Origin: Oceanospirillaceae bacterium
Lineage (GTDB): Bacteria; Pseudomonadota; Gammaproteobacteria; Pseudomonadales; Oceanobacteraceae
DNA length: 64,000 nucleotides
Assembly (NCBI GenBank): GCA_002724925.1
Contig: PBQA01000024.1
Location: 34,009-98,008 of the forward strand
Direction of reading: 5' to 3'
Below, in pieces: positions 1-8,876 of the stretch (position 1 is its first letter; the number at the start of each line of letters is the position of its first letter). The position numbers and the translations under genes are program-made. The notes beneath the pieces are model-generated. The model searched no databases and had not been told where the DNA came from. It saw only the letters and a program-made list of their open reading frames with translations.

Positions 1-675
1 AATGGTGCCAGAGATCATGATCGGCAGTTCTTCACCGCGCTGTTCGAAAACTTCCTGTACCGCAAACACCGCCGCTTTTGCATTCAACGTATCGAAGACG
101 GTCTCGATCAGAATAATGTCGGCGCCTCCGTCCATCAGGCCTTCGGTGGCCTCGATGTATTCTTCAACCAGCTGATCGAAGGTGATAGCGCGATAACCGG
201 GGTCGTTTACGTCTGGTGAAATAGAGCAGGTCTTGCTGGTTGGGCCAAGAACACCGGCAACGTAGCGCGGGATGCCAGTTTCTGCTTCGACCTCGTCGGC
301 CACCTGACGTGCGACTGCCGCGGCTGCTCGGTTCAGTTCAGGTACCAGGTCTTCCATGTCGTAGTCGGCCTGAGATACGCGGGTAGAGTTGAAACTGTTT
401 GTTTCAACAATATCTGCGCCGGCCTCGTAATACTGGCGATGGATGCCTGCGATGATCTCGGGCTGGGTGATCACCAAGAGATCGTTGTTGCCCTTAACAT
501 CCTGAGGGATGTCGGCAAAGCGCTCGCCGCGATAGTCCGCTTCTTCCAGCTGATGGCTCTGAATCAGAGTGCCCATGCCGCCGTCCAGAATATGTATACG
601 CTCCTGCATGTTCTTTTTCAGAGTCGTAATTCGTTGTTGGCGCTGTTGAATCAGGTTGTCGTTGTTTGAACTCAT
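1..675 (-). CDS. metH: Methionine synthase, cobalamin-dependent (N-terminal part)
   Basis: The minus strand encodes the first 225 residues of MetH, which transfers a methyl group from methyltetrahydrofolate to homocysteine through cobalamin. The ATG is at 675. The homocysteine-binding barrel is recognisable from the DGGMGT loop at residues 31-36 and from the following ETNSFNST and GVLGPT motifs. The gene runs off the left edge, so the zinc-binding cysteines and the folate, cobalamin and activation domains are not visible. It is divergent from nfuA across a 173-bp gap. I see no convincing SAM or cobalamin riboswitch in that gap. Confidence 0.95.
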   Translation of the reverse strand, partial: MSSNNDNLIQQRQQRITTLKKNMQERIHILDGGMGTLIQSHQLEEADYRGERFADIPQDVKGNNDLLVITQPEIIAGIHRQYYEAGADIVETNSFNSTRVSQADYDMEDLVPELNRAAAAVARQVADEVEAETGIPRYVAGVLGPTSKTCSISPDVNDPGYRAITFDQLVEEYIEATEGLMDGGADIILIETVFDTLNAKAAVFAVQEVFEQRGEELPIMISGTI

Positions 676-848
676 AACACTATCGGTTAACTGGCGAAAA
701 ATGGCGCCAAATATTACCAGAGTGGATGTGATCTGTCCTGCTTTCGAGTCGATGTGATGTTTTGGATGTAAACCTGAGTGTTTTGCTTGGGTATTTCGTA
801 AGAAGCCCCATATACGTTACAATGTGCGCAAGTTTACGAGGGAGTCAT

Positions 849-1439
849 ATGACTACATACGTTGAGATTACGCCGGACGCTGAAGAGTACCTGGCTGGCC
901 TTCTGGAAAAACAGACTGTCGAAGGCATGTCTGTGCGCATTTTTATCACGCAGCCGGGTACGCGGCACGCCGAAACTTGCCTGGCCTATTGCCGCCCGGA
1001 CGAAGTGAACCCGAACGATGTGCTGCAGCAGATGGAGAAGCTCAAGGTATATGTCGAGGCAATGAGCATTCCATACCTCGAAGAGTCAAAAATCGACTTT
1101 GCCAAAGACCGTATGGGTGGCCAGCTGACGATTAAGGCGCCTAATGCCAAGATGCCCAAGGTCACTGACGACAGTCCTGTCGAAGAACGCATTAACTACA
1201 TTCTTTATACTGAGATTAATCCGGGCCTGGCTTCACACGGTGGGGAAGTGTCTCTGGTTGAGCTGACAGACGAGGGTGTTGCCGTTCTGAAGTTTGGCGG
1301 TGGTTGCCAGGGCTGTAGTGCGGTTGATATGACACTGAAAGACGGCGTCGAGGCGACGCTGGTGTCAAAAGTACCAGAGATACAGAGTGTGCGCGACGTA
1401 ACGGACCACACACAGACCGACAACGCCTACTTTAAGTAG
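849..1439 (+). CDS. nfuA: Fe-S biogenesis protein NfuA
   Basis: This 196-residue protein is a carrier that delivers [4Fe-4S] clusters to client enzymes in the cytoplasm. It has the NfuA layout: an N-terminal degenerate A-type domain (about residues 1-95) and a C-terminal Nfu domain (about 110-190) with the cluster-binding pair C153-x2-C156 in a GGGCQGCS motif. The family is usually about 190 residues. The ATG at 849 is chosen because a GAGG ribosome-binding sequence precedes it; the upstream in-frame ATG at 762 would add 29 residues unlike the family. A possible -10 box, TACAAT, lies at 818-823. Confidence 0.96.
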   Translation: MTTYVEITPDAEEYLAGLLEKQTVEGMSVRIFITQPGTRHAETCLAYCRPDEVNPNDVLQQMEKLKVYVEAMSIPYLEESKIDFAKDRMGGQLTIKAPNAKMPKVTDDSPVEERINYILYTEINPGLASHGGEVSLVELTDEGVAVLKFGGGCQGCSAVDMTLKDGVEATLVSKVPEIQSVRDVTDHTQTDNAYFK

Positions 1440-1539
1440 GCTGAAAGCGAGTCCTGATGGGCCTTCGGGTTGGGTTGAGGTGTCATGAGGTAACAGAAAG
1501 TGTGCTCCAGTGGGCGGCTTCAGTTACCTCGGGTATCAC

Positions 1540-1842
1540 CTATTGCAGCGATTCGAACGTCGCGCCCGCCCGAAACACCTGGGGTGCTATTTCCCTGACG
1601 CGGCAAACGCGTATTCTGGCTTGCAAGGGCGTCACTGGCCCACTGCCAGGGGCAAGCACAAAATCAGCCAGATCACCGTTCTTCAGCGCAGTGTGACTTT
1701 CGAGTTGAATCCCATGGCTACTGAGATCAATGCACGTCACTTGCTGTGTTACTCCATCGTTGGTGATTAATTGAGCCGGTGCATCAATCTGCATTCTCAT
1801 GTGGCGACGTTTTTCTTCGTAGGTGCGAGACAGTGTTTGCAT
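1540..1842 (-). CDS. PilZ domain protein
   Basis: This 100-residue protein is a stand-alone PilZ domain. It carries the two c-di-GMP-binding signatures of the family: an arginine-rich start (EKRRHMR, residues 10-16) and a D-x-S-x-x-G type motif (DLSSHG) near residue 40. It therefore probably reads c-di-GMP and alters motility, biofilm or polysaccharide functions. The partner cannot be told from the sequence. It is divergent from the response regulator-phosphatase gene across 184 bp, which suggests a link between c-di-GMP and that switch, as inference only. Confidence 0.85.
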   Translation of the reverse strand: MQTLSRTYEEKRRHMRMQIDAPAQLITNDGVTQQVTCIDLSSHGIQLESHTALKNGDLADFVLAPGSGPVTPLQARIRVCRVREIAPQVFRAGATFESLQ

Positions 1843-2026
1843 GCGGTCCCCTTCGGTAGGCTGCGGTACGTTTCAATGCTACTTCTGAATCCATAGCAGA
1901 TATCTAGCAGAGTTCATGCCATTGCCTGTTAAGCCGGCAGCGCTTCTGACAATTGCCTCATAATCGTTGCACTGGTTATGAGTTAGAGGTACCGTTCGCC
2001 AGATATTCGACGCTGGGGAGAAGCTG

Positions 2027-3199
2027 ATGGCCGCGACCGTGCTGGTCATTGACGATGATTCCACTGTCCGGGACAGTGTGGTTGCGTACCTTGATGACTG
2101 CGATTACGACATGCAGTCCGCGGGCAGTGCTCAAGAAGCGCTGGACGCTATAGAAGTTTCCGTGCCAGATGCGGTTGTCTGCGATCTTAAGATGCCGGGC
2201 GTGCATGGCATTCAGTTGCTCGAGAAGCTCCGGGAGAACCATCCTGACTTACCGGTGATTGTTGTTTCTGGTGCCGGAGTAATGGACGACGTAGTGCACG
2301 CCCTGCGCCTCGGTGCTGCCGACTTTCTGGTCAAACCAATTCTTGACCTGGAAGTGCTTGTGCACTCCTTGCGGAAAGCGCTTAGCCACCAATCTCTTCA
2401 GCGTGAAAACAGAGCCTATCGAGAACATCTTGAGGCCACCAATCGTGAATTAAAGCTTGGCCTTGATGAGTTGCGAGCAGACCAGCAAGCAGGTCGCCAC
2501 GCCCAGCTGCGCATGCTGCCGGAACCCCTGAGTATGGGAGATGTGTCCTGTGAGCATAAGTTGCAGCCATCCCTGATGCTGAGTGGCGATTTTCTTGATT
2601 TTATGGAAGTGGACGACGATCGTTTGGCGTTCTACATTGCTGACGTCTCAGGGCATGGGGCATCTTCAGCCTTCGTTACTGTACTTCTTAAGAACCTTAC
2701 CTACCGACTTAAACGAAACTTTCAGCGTGGCTCAAGTGACGACATCCTGAAACCAGATCTCGTGCTGGCTCGTATTAATAGTGAGCTGCTTGCGTCTGAA
2801 CTCGACAAACATCTGACGATGTTTTACGGCGTGCTGACGTTATCGACGGGTGTACTCTCGTATTCTGTAGGGGGGCATTTCCCTATGCCTGTGCTTATCA
2901 GTGACGGCGAAGCGAAGTTTTTTGAAGGCCGCGGTATGCCGGTTGGATTATTCAAAGATGCAGAGTACAAGTCGATTGATGTTGAGTTGGCCGGTGACTT
3001 TTGTCTTATGATGTTTTCCGATGGAATACTGGAAATAATCGATGAACCGTCCTTGAATGATAAAGAAAGTAAGTTGCTGGCGATGGCCAGCGAAGCGGAA
3101 GGTAAGTTGGACGCCTTCTGGTCAATTGCAGGCGTTGCCGCGCATGACGAAGTGCCGGACGACATAGCCGTAGCCACAGTGTGTAGAGGTGTTTTATGA
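2027..3199 (+). CDS. Response regulator with PP2C (SpoIIE-type) phosphatase domain
   Basis: This 390-residue protein has an N-terminal receiver domain (about 1-120) with acidic residues D9-D11, phosphoacceptor D53 and the FLVKP lysine. A short coiled linker (about 125-160) leads to a PP2C-type phosphatase domain with SGDF, ADVSGHG, FSDG and PDDIA metal-binding motifs. The family dephosphorylates anti-anti-sigma proteins. The gene overlaps the downstream STAS gene by 4 bp, so that is its likely substrate. The layout resembles Pseudomonas HsbR, but the protein ends after PP2C and lacks the C-terminal anti-sigma kinase domain of HsbR. Confidence 0.9.
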   Translation: MAATVLVIDDDSTVRDSVVAYLDDCDYDMQSAGSAQEALDAIEVSVPDAVVCDLKMPGVHGIQLLEKLRENHPDLPVIVVSGAGVMDDVVHALRLGAADFLVKPILDLEVLVHSLRKALSHQSLQRENRAYREHLEATNRELKLGLDELRADQQAGRHAQLRMLPEPLSMGDVSCEHKLQPSLMLSGDFLDFMEVDDDRLAFYIADVSGHGASSAFVTVLLKNLTYRLKRNFQRGSSDDILKPDLVLARINSELLASELDKHLTMFYGVLTLSTGVLSYSVGGHFPMPVLISDGEAKFFEGRGMPVGLFKDAEYKSIDVELAGDFCLMMFSDGILEIIDEPSLNDKESKLLAMASEAEGKLDAFWSIAGVAAHDEVPDDIAVATVCRGVL

Positions 3200-3681
3200 C
3201 ATCAGGTGTGGTTGAAGTCGCCTTCGAAGAGGGCGTACATGTTATTCGCCTGAGTGGCGATGTCAGGTTGAATTTGTGCTCTACCCTTGAGCGTTACGTT
3301 GATGAATTCCTGGCCCAGGGGCATTTTCACAACGTAATGATCGACCTTTCTGCCGCCGAGGGTATTGATAGTACGACGCTCGGCCAGCTCGCTAAAATCT
3401 CTATTCTCTGTCGGGAGCGGTTCGACATAACACCGACAATTAGTAGCCCGAACGAGGGTATCACCCGTATTCTTCTTAGTATGGGGTTCGATCAGGTATT
3501 TCACATCGTTGACAATGAAATCGAAGATGATGGTCGTTTTGAGCGCTGGGCTGCGGATGCTGTTGATGAAGAATGCGCGCGCGAGCAGGTGATAGAAGCG
3601 CATAAGGTACTGATGAGCCTCAATCACAAAAACGAAGAAACGTTTCGTGAGCTGGTTGATACGCTCGAAGCGGGCCGTTAA
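3196..3681 (+). CDS. STAS-domain anti-sigma factor antagonist
   Basis: This 161-residue protein has a STAS domain (about residues 5-105) of the SpoIIAA/RsbV/HsbA kind, with the phosphorylatable serine/threonine site in GIDSTTLGQL. Such proteins bind an anti-sigma factor when unphosphorylated. The C-terminal 55 residues are a charged helical extension not found in short SpoIIAA proteins. It is translationally coupled to the PP2C gene (ATGA overlap), so the pair forms a phosphatase-substrate module. The anti-sigma kinase it would oppose is not next to it. Confidence 0.85.
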   Translation: MTSGVVEVAFEEGVHVIRLSGDVRLNLCSTLERYVDEFLAQGHFHNVMIDLSAAEGIDSTTLGQLAKISILCRERFDITPTISSPNEGITRILLSMGFDQVFHIVDNEIEDDGRFERWAADAVDEECAREQVIEAHKVLMSLNHKNEETFRELVDTLEAGR

Positions 3682-3735
3682 TCCAATAAACAATAGATAT
3701 CCTAAAGTAGCGAATAAAAAACTCAGGGGGAAGGT

Positions 3736-4761
3736 GTGGCTATTAAGCGTGCTGCCGTGATTGGCGGGGGAAGCTTTGGAACTGTGATTGCAAATATTCT
3801 GGCCGATAACGGTGTCGAAATACTGCAATGGATGAGAAACGAATCCGTTGCTGACTCGATCAATCAAGAGCATGTGAATCCCGACTATTTGCCGGATACC
3901 AAACTCAACCCGGCGTTGAGGGCGACAACCGATCTCAAGGAAGCAGTTGAAGGGGTAGACGTCATTTTTGTGTCCGTTCCCAGTAAGTTTGTGCGTCAGG
4001 TTGTTGGTTCTTTTGCTTCCGATCTTAAGCCCGAGCAGGCTCTCGTGAGTACCACAAAAGGCATCGAGCCGGACCGGTTTCTATTGATGAGTCAGGTCCT
4101 TGAGGAGTTGTGTCCTGATAATCCAGTAGCTGTCATTAGTGGTCCGAATCTCGCAAAAGAAATCGCAAAGCGTGAGCTTGCAGCAACAGTAATTGCAAGT
4201 AGAAACAGTGACTTACGACGAAATCTTCAGGAATCACTTAGCTGCAGTTATTTTCGGGTTTACGCTTCTGACGACCTCTATGGCGTCGAGCTTGGTGGAG
4301 CTCTGAAGAATATTTACGCCATTGTGTCGGGCTTTATCGCTGCACTGGGCATGGGTGAGAATACAAAGTCGATGATCATTACGCGATCTTTGGCCGAGAT
4401 GAGTCGTTTTGCAGAAGCCATGGGGGCCAACCCGCTCACCTTCCTGGGTCTGGCGGGGGTTGGGGATCTTGTGGTGACGTGCATGTCGCCGCTAAGTCGT
4501 AACTATCGGGTCGGTTACGCCATTGGTTCTGGACAGTCACTTGAAGAGTCGGTCGACGAGCTGGGTGAAGTTGCAGAAGGTGTGAATACCCTGCGCTATG
4601 TCAGGGAAAAAGCTCTGGAACTTGATATATATATGCCTCTGGTAATGGGCGCGTATGAGATTCTCTTTAATCATGCTGATCCTAAAGACGTGGCTAAAGG
4701 ATTAATGACTGGCGCGTTTGCGTCGGACGTGGAATTTGCTTTGCCCAGTCACAAAATTTAA
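3736..4761 (+). CDS. gpsA: Glycerol-3-phosphate dehydrogenase [NAD(P)+]
   Basis: GpsA reduces dihydroxyacetone phosphate to sn-glycerol 3-phosphate, the first step of phospholipid backbone synthesis. The 341 residues begin with the Rossmann motif GGGSFGT (residues 10-16). They include the catalytic lysine region ELGGALKNIYAI and the conserved SRNYRVG motif, and the length is normal. The start is GTG at 3736, supported by a strong purine-rich SD (GGGGGAAGG) just upstream. It lies 54 bp after the STAS gene and 41 bp before sixA. Confidence 0.96.
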   Translation: MAIKRAAVIGGGSFGTVIANILADNGVEILQWMRNESVADSINQEHVNPDYLPDTKLNPALRATTDLKEAVEGVDVIFVSVPSKFVRQVVGSFASDLKPEQALVSTTKGIEPDRFLLMSQVLEELCPDNPVAVISGPNLAKEIAKRELAATVIASRNSDLRRNLQESLSCSYFRVYASDDLYGVELGGALKNIYAIVSGFIAALGMGENTKSMIITRSLAEMSRFAEAMGANPLTFLGLAGVGDLVVTCMSPLSRNYRVGYAIGSGQSLEESVDELGEVAEGVNTLRYVREKALELDIYMPLVMGAYEILFNHADPKDVAKGLMTGAFASDVEFALPSHKI

Positions 4762-4792
4762 GGCAACCCCTGTGGTTGCCTGCAACCACAGG
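4762..4792 (+). promoter_or_regulatory. Two competing hairpins over the sixA ribosome-binding site
   Basis: Directly after the gpsA stop, two stems share the same bases. Stem 1 pairs GGCAACC (4762-4768) with GGTTGCC (4774-4780). Stem 2 pairs CCTGTGGTTGC (4769-4779) with GCAACCACAGG (4782-4792), an 11-bp perfect inverted repeat that needs its innermost pair open to form a loop. They cannot coexist. Stem 2 covers the start of the sixA SD (AGGAGA, 4790-4795). A ribosome finishing gpsA would reach stem 1. A switch coupling gpsA translation to sixA translation is inference. Confidence 0.5.
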
Positions 4793-4802
4793 AGATGTAT
4801 GT

Positions 4803-5285
4803 ATGCCTCGGCTCTTCATCTTTCGTCATGGCACGGCAGTGCCCGGAATGGATCTCGATTCGGATCGACCTCTTACGCCTCTGGGCGAAGGCGAGGCCAG
4901 GAGCGCAGGGCAGTGGCTGGCGCCTCTGATCTCTGCTGATACCCGCCTGGTTGTCAGCCCTTACCTTCGGGCGCAGCAAACAGCGCTGGCCCTCAACACC
5001 CCCTGTGAAACAGAAGTCTGGCCAGGGCTGACACCGTCGGGGGATCCTTCGGCAGTCTCGGAATTCCTCATTGAGGAGACCCGTGATGTGATCGTCGTGT
5101 CTCACCTCCCGCTGGTCGGTCGTCTCGCTTCGCTACTCGTTGATGGTCGTGCGCTCGATCAGCCTTGGTCGCCGGCAGAAGGATGGGTTCTCGGTGGAGA
5201 TGTTTTTGCACCCGGCTGCATGACGGTTGAACAGATCTGGTATCCGGCTCTCGGGAATACGTTTGGTGAGGCATCAAATCACTGA
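4803..5285 (+). CDS. sixA: Phosphohistidine phosphatase SixA
   Basis: This 160-residue protein is a small histidine-phosphatase-superfamily enzyme with the catalytic RHG at residues 8-10 and a second histidine in VVVSHLPLVG. E. coli SixA removes phosphate from histidine phosphotransfer proteins, including the nitrogen PTS protein NPr. The ATG at 4803 follows an AGGAGA ribosome-binding sequence at normal spacing; the longer frame starting at 4776 runs through the hairpins and is rejected. It follows gpsA and could be co-transcribed with it. Confidence 0.9.
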   Translation: MPRLFIFRHGTAVPGMDLDSDRPLTPLGEGEARSAGQWLAPLISADTRLVVSPYLRAQQTALALNTPCETEVWPGLTPSGDPSAVSEFLIEETRDVIVVSHLPLVGRLASLLVDGRALDQPWSPAEGWVLGGDVFAPGCMTVEQIWYPALGNTFGEASNH

Positions 5286-5365
5286 ATAAAGGGCCTTTTT
5301 CACCTTGAGGTCCTGCATTCGGCAGGGTAGTGTCTGGCGTTTGTTTATTTCTAAAGCGACAGGCT

Positions 5366-6160
5366 ATGACCCAAGCGTTACATATTGCCCACGCCAACGG
5401 CTTCACTGGCGGAACCTATAATGTTCTGGCAGACCGTCTTTCTGCACACTATCGTGTCGACGCCATAAATCAGATTGCGCATAACCCCAAGTACCCGGTG
5501 ACGGATAACTGGAATCATCTCGTTCAGGAATTGATACATCATTTCGAAACTCAGTTCAGTCAGCCTGTGATTGCCGTGGGGCACTCGCTCGGAGGTGTGC
5601 TGAGCCTACTGGTAGCGCTGCGGCGCCCAGATCTCGTTAAGGCGCTTATCATCCTCGATTCACCAGTCATGCCTGCCTGGCAAGCGCACGGTATGCGATT
5701 TCTTAAATTGACGCGACTCAATGAAAGGCTTTTTCCGATTCGCAGGATTGAAGAACGTAAAACGCAATGGGCCGACTTCGATGATGCGCGAGAGTACTTC
5801 TCGGGTAAATCTTTGATGAGAAACTTTGATTCGAGATGTCTTGATGATTACATCCGCAGCGGGACCCGCGAAGAGGATGGTGTGCTTAAGTTGACCTACG
5901 ACCCGCAACTTGAGGCCAATATATGGCGTACCATTCCTCACAATATACACTCGCGAGTTAAAGGAAAGTTAAAGGTGCCTGCGGCAGTCATTGGCGGAAA
6001 GAGCAGTGAGTACTTTAAACCCGTCAATGGTGCCTACATGAAAGCCATCGGCATGAAGCTTAAGTGGATCGAAGGGTCGCACATGTTTCCGCTGGAAAAC
6101 CCCGAACCTACCGCTGATCTGATTCATCATACAATCCGGGAGTTGCTGGGTGGCCGCTGA
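5366..6160 (+). CDS. Alpha/beta hydrolase
   Basis: This 264-residue protein has an alpha/beta hydrolase fold with nucleophile S74 in GHSLGG, an acid in the LILDSPVMP segment and a late histidine in EGSHMFPLE. The substrate cannot be told. The ATG at 5366 is used rather than the upstream GTG-type frame start because the HIAHANGF strand begins right after it, as in related hydrolases. The next hydrolase starts 11 bp before this gene ends, so the two are co-translated. Confidence 0.85.
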   Translation: MTQALHIAHANGFTGGTYNVLADRLSAHYRVDAINQIAHNPKYPVTDNWNHLVQELIHHFETQFSQPVIAVGHSLGGVLSLLVALRRPDLVKALIILDSPVMPAWQAHGMRFLKLTRLNERLFPIRRIEERKTQWADFDDAREYFSGKSLMRNFDSRCLDDYIRSGTREEDGVLKLTYDPQLEANIWRTIPHNIHSRVKGKLKVPAAVIGGKSSEYFKPVNGAYMKAIGMKLKWIEGSHMFPLENPEPTADLIHHTIRELLGGR

Positions 6161-7007
6161 ATTACAAGATGCCCCGTTGGCAGGCTTGCAGTGGAGTGGG
6201 AGTGGTGAAGCCTGCAAAGGCGGAGAGAGAGTTCTTTGCCTTCACGGGTGGCTGGATAATGCGGCAAGCTTCTCGTTGCTGGCTGAACGGCTCACGCAAG
6301 GTGCCGACGGTAATACCACGGTCGCGATAGATCTTCCCGGCCACGGAAAGTCTGGTTGGCATTCGCCTGGTCAGGGGTATCCTATATGGGGTTATACCCA
6401 CGAGCTGAAAACCGTAATCGATACCATGGCGTCTCCAGTTGATTTGGTGGCTCATTCGTTGGGTGGGTCACTAGCACTGTGCCTTGCCGCTGCATTCCCT
6501 GAAACGGTCCGCTCGATCGCTCTATTGGACGCTCCTGGCCCCATGGTGACACCCGAAAATCAGATCGCATCGCAACTGCGTGACGGTGTGCTGTCTCGCG
6601 ATAAGTTGCGTCCCTCACGCCAGTTTTCATCGATAGCAGACGCTGTTGCTGCCAGAAAAAAAGCAACCCCTGAGCTTAGCGAAAGTGCACTGACGATATT
6701 GGTAGAACGCAATCTGGCTAAGTGCGAATCCCATTTCGAGTGGCGTACCGATCCTCAATTAAAGCTGACTTCTGACCTGCGTCTGAGCGAGACCCAGGTA
6801 GAGCACCTGATGCGCGCCGTAAAGTGCCCGGTGTTGAGCATTCGGGCAGAAAGCGGCCTTCTGCCACTGAAGTTCTTTGAACATCGAATGGGATACCTGC
6901 AAAATGTCGACTCGTTGCAATTGCCAGGTCATCACCACTTTCACCTGGAAGAAGAGACTGCTCCGGCCATTGCTGACGCGATATTAACTTTCTGGAAAGG
7001 ACTCTGA
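6150..7007 (+). CDS. Alpha/beta hydrolase
   Basis: A second alpha/beta hydrolase, 285 residues, starts at GTG 6150 inside the end of the previous gene. It has the oxyanion motif CLHGWLDNAASF, the nucleophile in AHSLGG and a histidine-rich GHHHFHLEE near the C-terminus that supplies the catalytic base. Similarity to the upstream protein lies in the fold rather than the sequence, so these are not recent duplicates. The stop overlaps the start of the DUF1461 gene (TGATG). The substrate is unknown. Confidence 0.85.
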   Translation: MAAELQDAPLAGLQWSGSGEACKGGERVLCLHGWLDNAASFSLLAERLTQGADGNTTVAIDLPGHGKSGWHSPGQGYPIWGYTHELKTVIDTMASPVDLVAHSLGGSLALCLAAAFPETVRSIALLDAPGPMVTPENQIASQLRDGVLSRDKLRPSRQFSSIADAVAARKKATPELSESALTILVERNLAKCESHFEWRTDPQLKLTSDLRLSETQVEHLMRAVKCPVLSIRAESGLLPLKFFEHRMGYLQNVDSLQLPGHHHFHLEEETAPAIADAILTFWKGL

Positions 7008-7726
7008 TGAACGCCTCCGTAGTTAAGCAGGCAATCTGGTTTGTTGTACTTATTTCCGCACTGCTTGCCGCGCTTGCGACCGGCTGGATGCTGCATAAGC
7101 CGGCCGATTACGGTTACAGCTTCTGGTACGACCAGATGGACATCCGCGGGCATATCGACAAGTACGGCCCTAAAAACCGCTATATTCGTGGCTTTGACGA
7201 TCTTTCGCGGGAGCAGCATCTTGAACTGTTCGGCGGTATCGTTGATGCCGTGCATAACCAGGGCAGAGGGTTAGCAGAGCTTGAATTTACCGACAGTCGT
7301 GGCCGCACAAAACCATTATTGAGAAAGCCCGAAATTGTTCATCTGCAGGACGTTGCCAACCTGATTGATGTGCTGTCAGTGGCGGGTGCGGTCAGCCTGT
7401 TAATCGCAGCAATCGGTACCTTTATGCTGATACGGCGTCGTATCCCCATTCAATGGAAGCAACAGGGTCTCTTGCTCGGCGGACTTCTGGGGGCGGTTGC
7501 TCTTGTGCTTTTGATTGCTGGCCCGAAAGCCGTCTTTTATCAGCTTCATGTCTGGATCTTCCCGGATGACCATCAATGGTTCTTTTACTATCAGGAATCG
7601 CTGATGAGCACCATGATGAAGGCCCCGGATTTGTTCGGTGGGATAGGGGCGACGATTGGTTTTGTTGGTTTTGGGCTTTATCTGGCGTACCTGGTGATTT
7701 TACATCGCTTTCTGAGGCGAGGTTGA
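7007..7726 (+). CDS. DUF1461-type integral membrane protein
   Basis: This 239-residue protein has an N-terminal membrane segment (about 10-30). A soluble, probably periplasmic, stretch of about 95 residues follows, containing RKPEIVHLQDVANLIDVL, the HLxDV signature of the DUF1461/TIGR01906 family. Three further membrane segments come after it (about 123-143, 157-178 and 207-232). No biochemical role is established for the family. It overlaps the preceding hydrolase gene by one base. Confidence 0.75.
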   Translation: MNASVVKQAIWFVVLISALLAALATGWMLHKPADYGYSFWYDQMDIRGHIDKYGPKNRYIRGFDDLSREQHLELFGGIVDAVHNQGRGLAELEFTDSRGRTKPLLRKPEIVHLQDVANLIDVLSVAGAVSLLIAAIGTFMLIRRRIPIQWKQQGLLLGGLLGAVALVLLIAGPKAVFYQLHVWIFPDDHQWFFYYQESLMSTMMKAPDLFGGIGATIGFVGFGLYLAYLVILHRFLRRG

Positions 7727-7727
7727 T

Positions 7728-8177
7728 TTGCGAAAAAAGAGCGTGCTGAGTTTCCTGATACTAGCTCTTATACCCTGCGTGATATTGCTTGTGTTGCTGG
7801 TTGTAGTGAGTTTGGTGTTTGGAGTGGGAGTCGGTGCCGCGTCATGGGCTTATCTTACTGTATTTTCGATCGTCGCAATTCCGACAACCCTCTTGCCTTC
7901 AGTGATAATTACAGGACTTCTGATCTTTGGGGATTTTAATGATCAGGTTGGCAAAGACTCGTTGGGGCTGAAATTGCTATGGTTTATTTGTCTTGTTGGC
8001 TCTCTGCTTCTGACGTATGTCGCCTGTTTCGAATTTGTGCTGGGCAATGAGGACCCCAGTGATGGTGCGCTCATCACAATGACCATCATGCTCCATATAT
8101 CGACGAGCCCTGTATGGTTAATATGCAATCTCGCCTGGTATCATTTCTTGCCTGCTTTTACACAAACTAGAGAGTGA
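7728..8177 (+). CDS. Hypothetical four-helix membrane protein
   Basis: This 149-residue protein is very hydrophobic, with about four membrane segments (around 7-30, 40-65, 82-102 and 112-137) and a short basic N-terminus. I do not recognise the family. The start is TTG at 7728, right after the DUF1461 stop, with a purine-rich GAGGCGAGG just upstream acting as the likely SD. It is last in the run of genes from 5366 and has no visible terminator after it. Confidence 0.6.
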   Translation: MRKKSVLSFLILALIPCVILLVLLVVVSLVFGVGVGAASWAYLTVFSIVAIPTTLLPSVIITGLLIFGDFNDQVGKDSLGLKLLWFICLVGSLLLTYVACFEFVLGNEDPSDGALITMTIMLHISTSPVWLICNLAWYHFLPAFTQTRE

Positions 8178-8288
8178 CCAGTGGCGCTTTTGTCTTAGTC
8201 GGGCCAAATGATTCGCGCAGAGTCGGCAGGCCTGATTCTCAGTTTTTGCTATAGTTCGCGGCTCGAATGATTTACTAAAAAAGGAGTT

Positions 8289-8876
8289 GTGGTGATTTTC
8301 GATACGATGCAGTTCAGATTTTCCTGGCGTCCTTATCAGCAGCGTGTGTTGCAAGCAATTGATGATCATCCGGATGACAAACGACTGCATATTGTTGCTG
8401 CCCCGGGTGCCGGTAAAACCGTCCTGGGTCTGGAAGTGTTCCGGAAATTGCGTCGCCCGACACTGGTGCTTTCGCCCACCCGTATTATCAGGGATCAGTG
8501 GATACGTCGCCTCACGGATTTTGGGGTGGAAGGTGAACCGTTCGATCTTCACTGGATAAGTACTGATCTATCCCGGCCTGCTCTGTTGACGTCTGCGACT
8601 TATCAGGCAGTGCATGTAAAAGCCGTGAGGCAGGGTGCACAGGTTCCACCTGATGATGAGCCTGAACCGCCTGAGACTGACGATCAGTCATCTATCCCTG
8701 ATGCTAAGGCGCTACCCCTGATGCTAAGGCGCTACTGGCTGTGATTGCTCAAGGCGGCATAGAGGTTGTCGTTTTGGACGAGGCACACCATCTTACAGCC
8801 GAGTGGTGGAAAGCTTTGAAAGCTGTTGTTACCTCGGTTCCTGAAATCGTTCTCGTGTCACTTACAGCGACAACTG
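8289..8876 (+). pseudogene. DEAD/DEAH-box helicase, N-terminal fragment
   Basis: The fragment encodes a superfamily 2 helicase start: a Q-motif-like RPYQQRVLQAI, Walker A AAPGAGKT and, in another frame, DEAH (VVVLDEAHHL) and motif III (SLTAT). The two frames are separated by a 20-bp tandem duplication at 8696-8735; deleting one copy joins them exactly (8289 and 8741 differ by 20 modulo 3). Homology stops abruptly after SLTATT at about 8876, where foreign DNA begins. The C-terminal part of what looks like the same protein reappears at about 20638. The gene cannot make a working helicase. Confidence 0.85.
8696..8735 (+). repeat. 20-bp perfect tandem duplication causing a frameshift
   Basis: The 20-bp unit beginning CCCTGATGCTAAGG occurs twice in a row (8696-8715 and 8716-8735) inside the helicase fragment. 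The copies are identical, so the event is recent or is an assembly artefact. It shifts the helicase frame by two bases and leads the first frame to a stop at 8744. Confidence 0.95.

Noticed and set aside
676..848. SAM or cobalamin riboswitch in front of metH
   Set aside because: No riboswitch core motif (for example a B12-box) could be found in the short divergent gap.
1457..1770. Plus-strand frames opposite the PilZ gene
   Set aside because: They are shadows of the minus-strand PilZ gene, whose motifs are clear.
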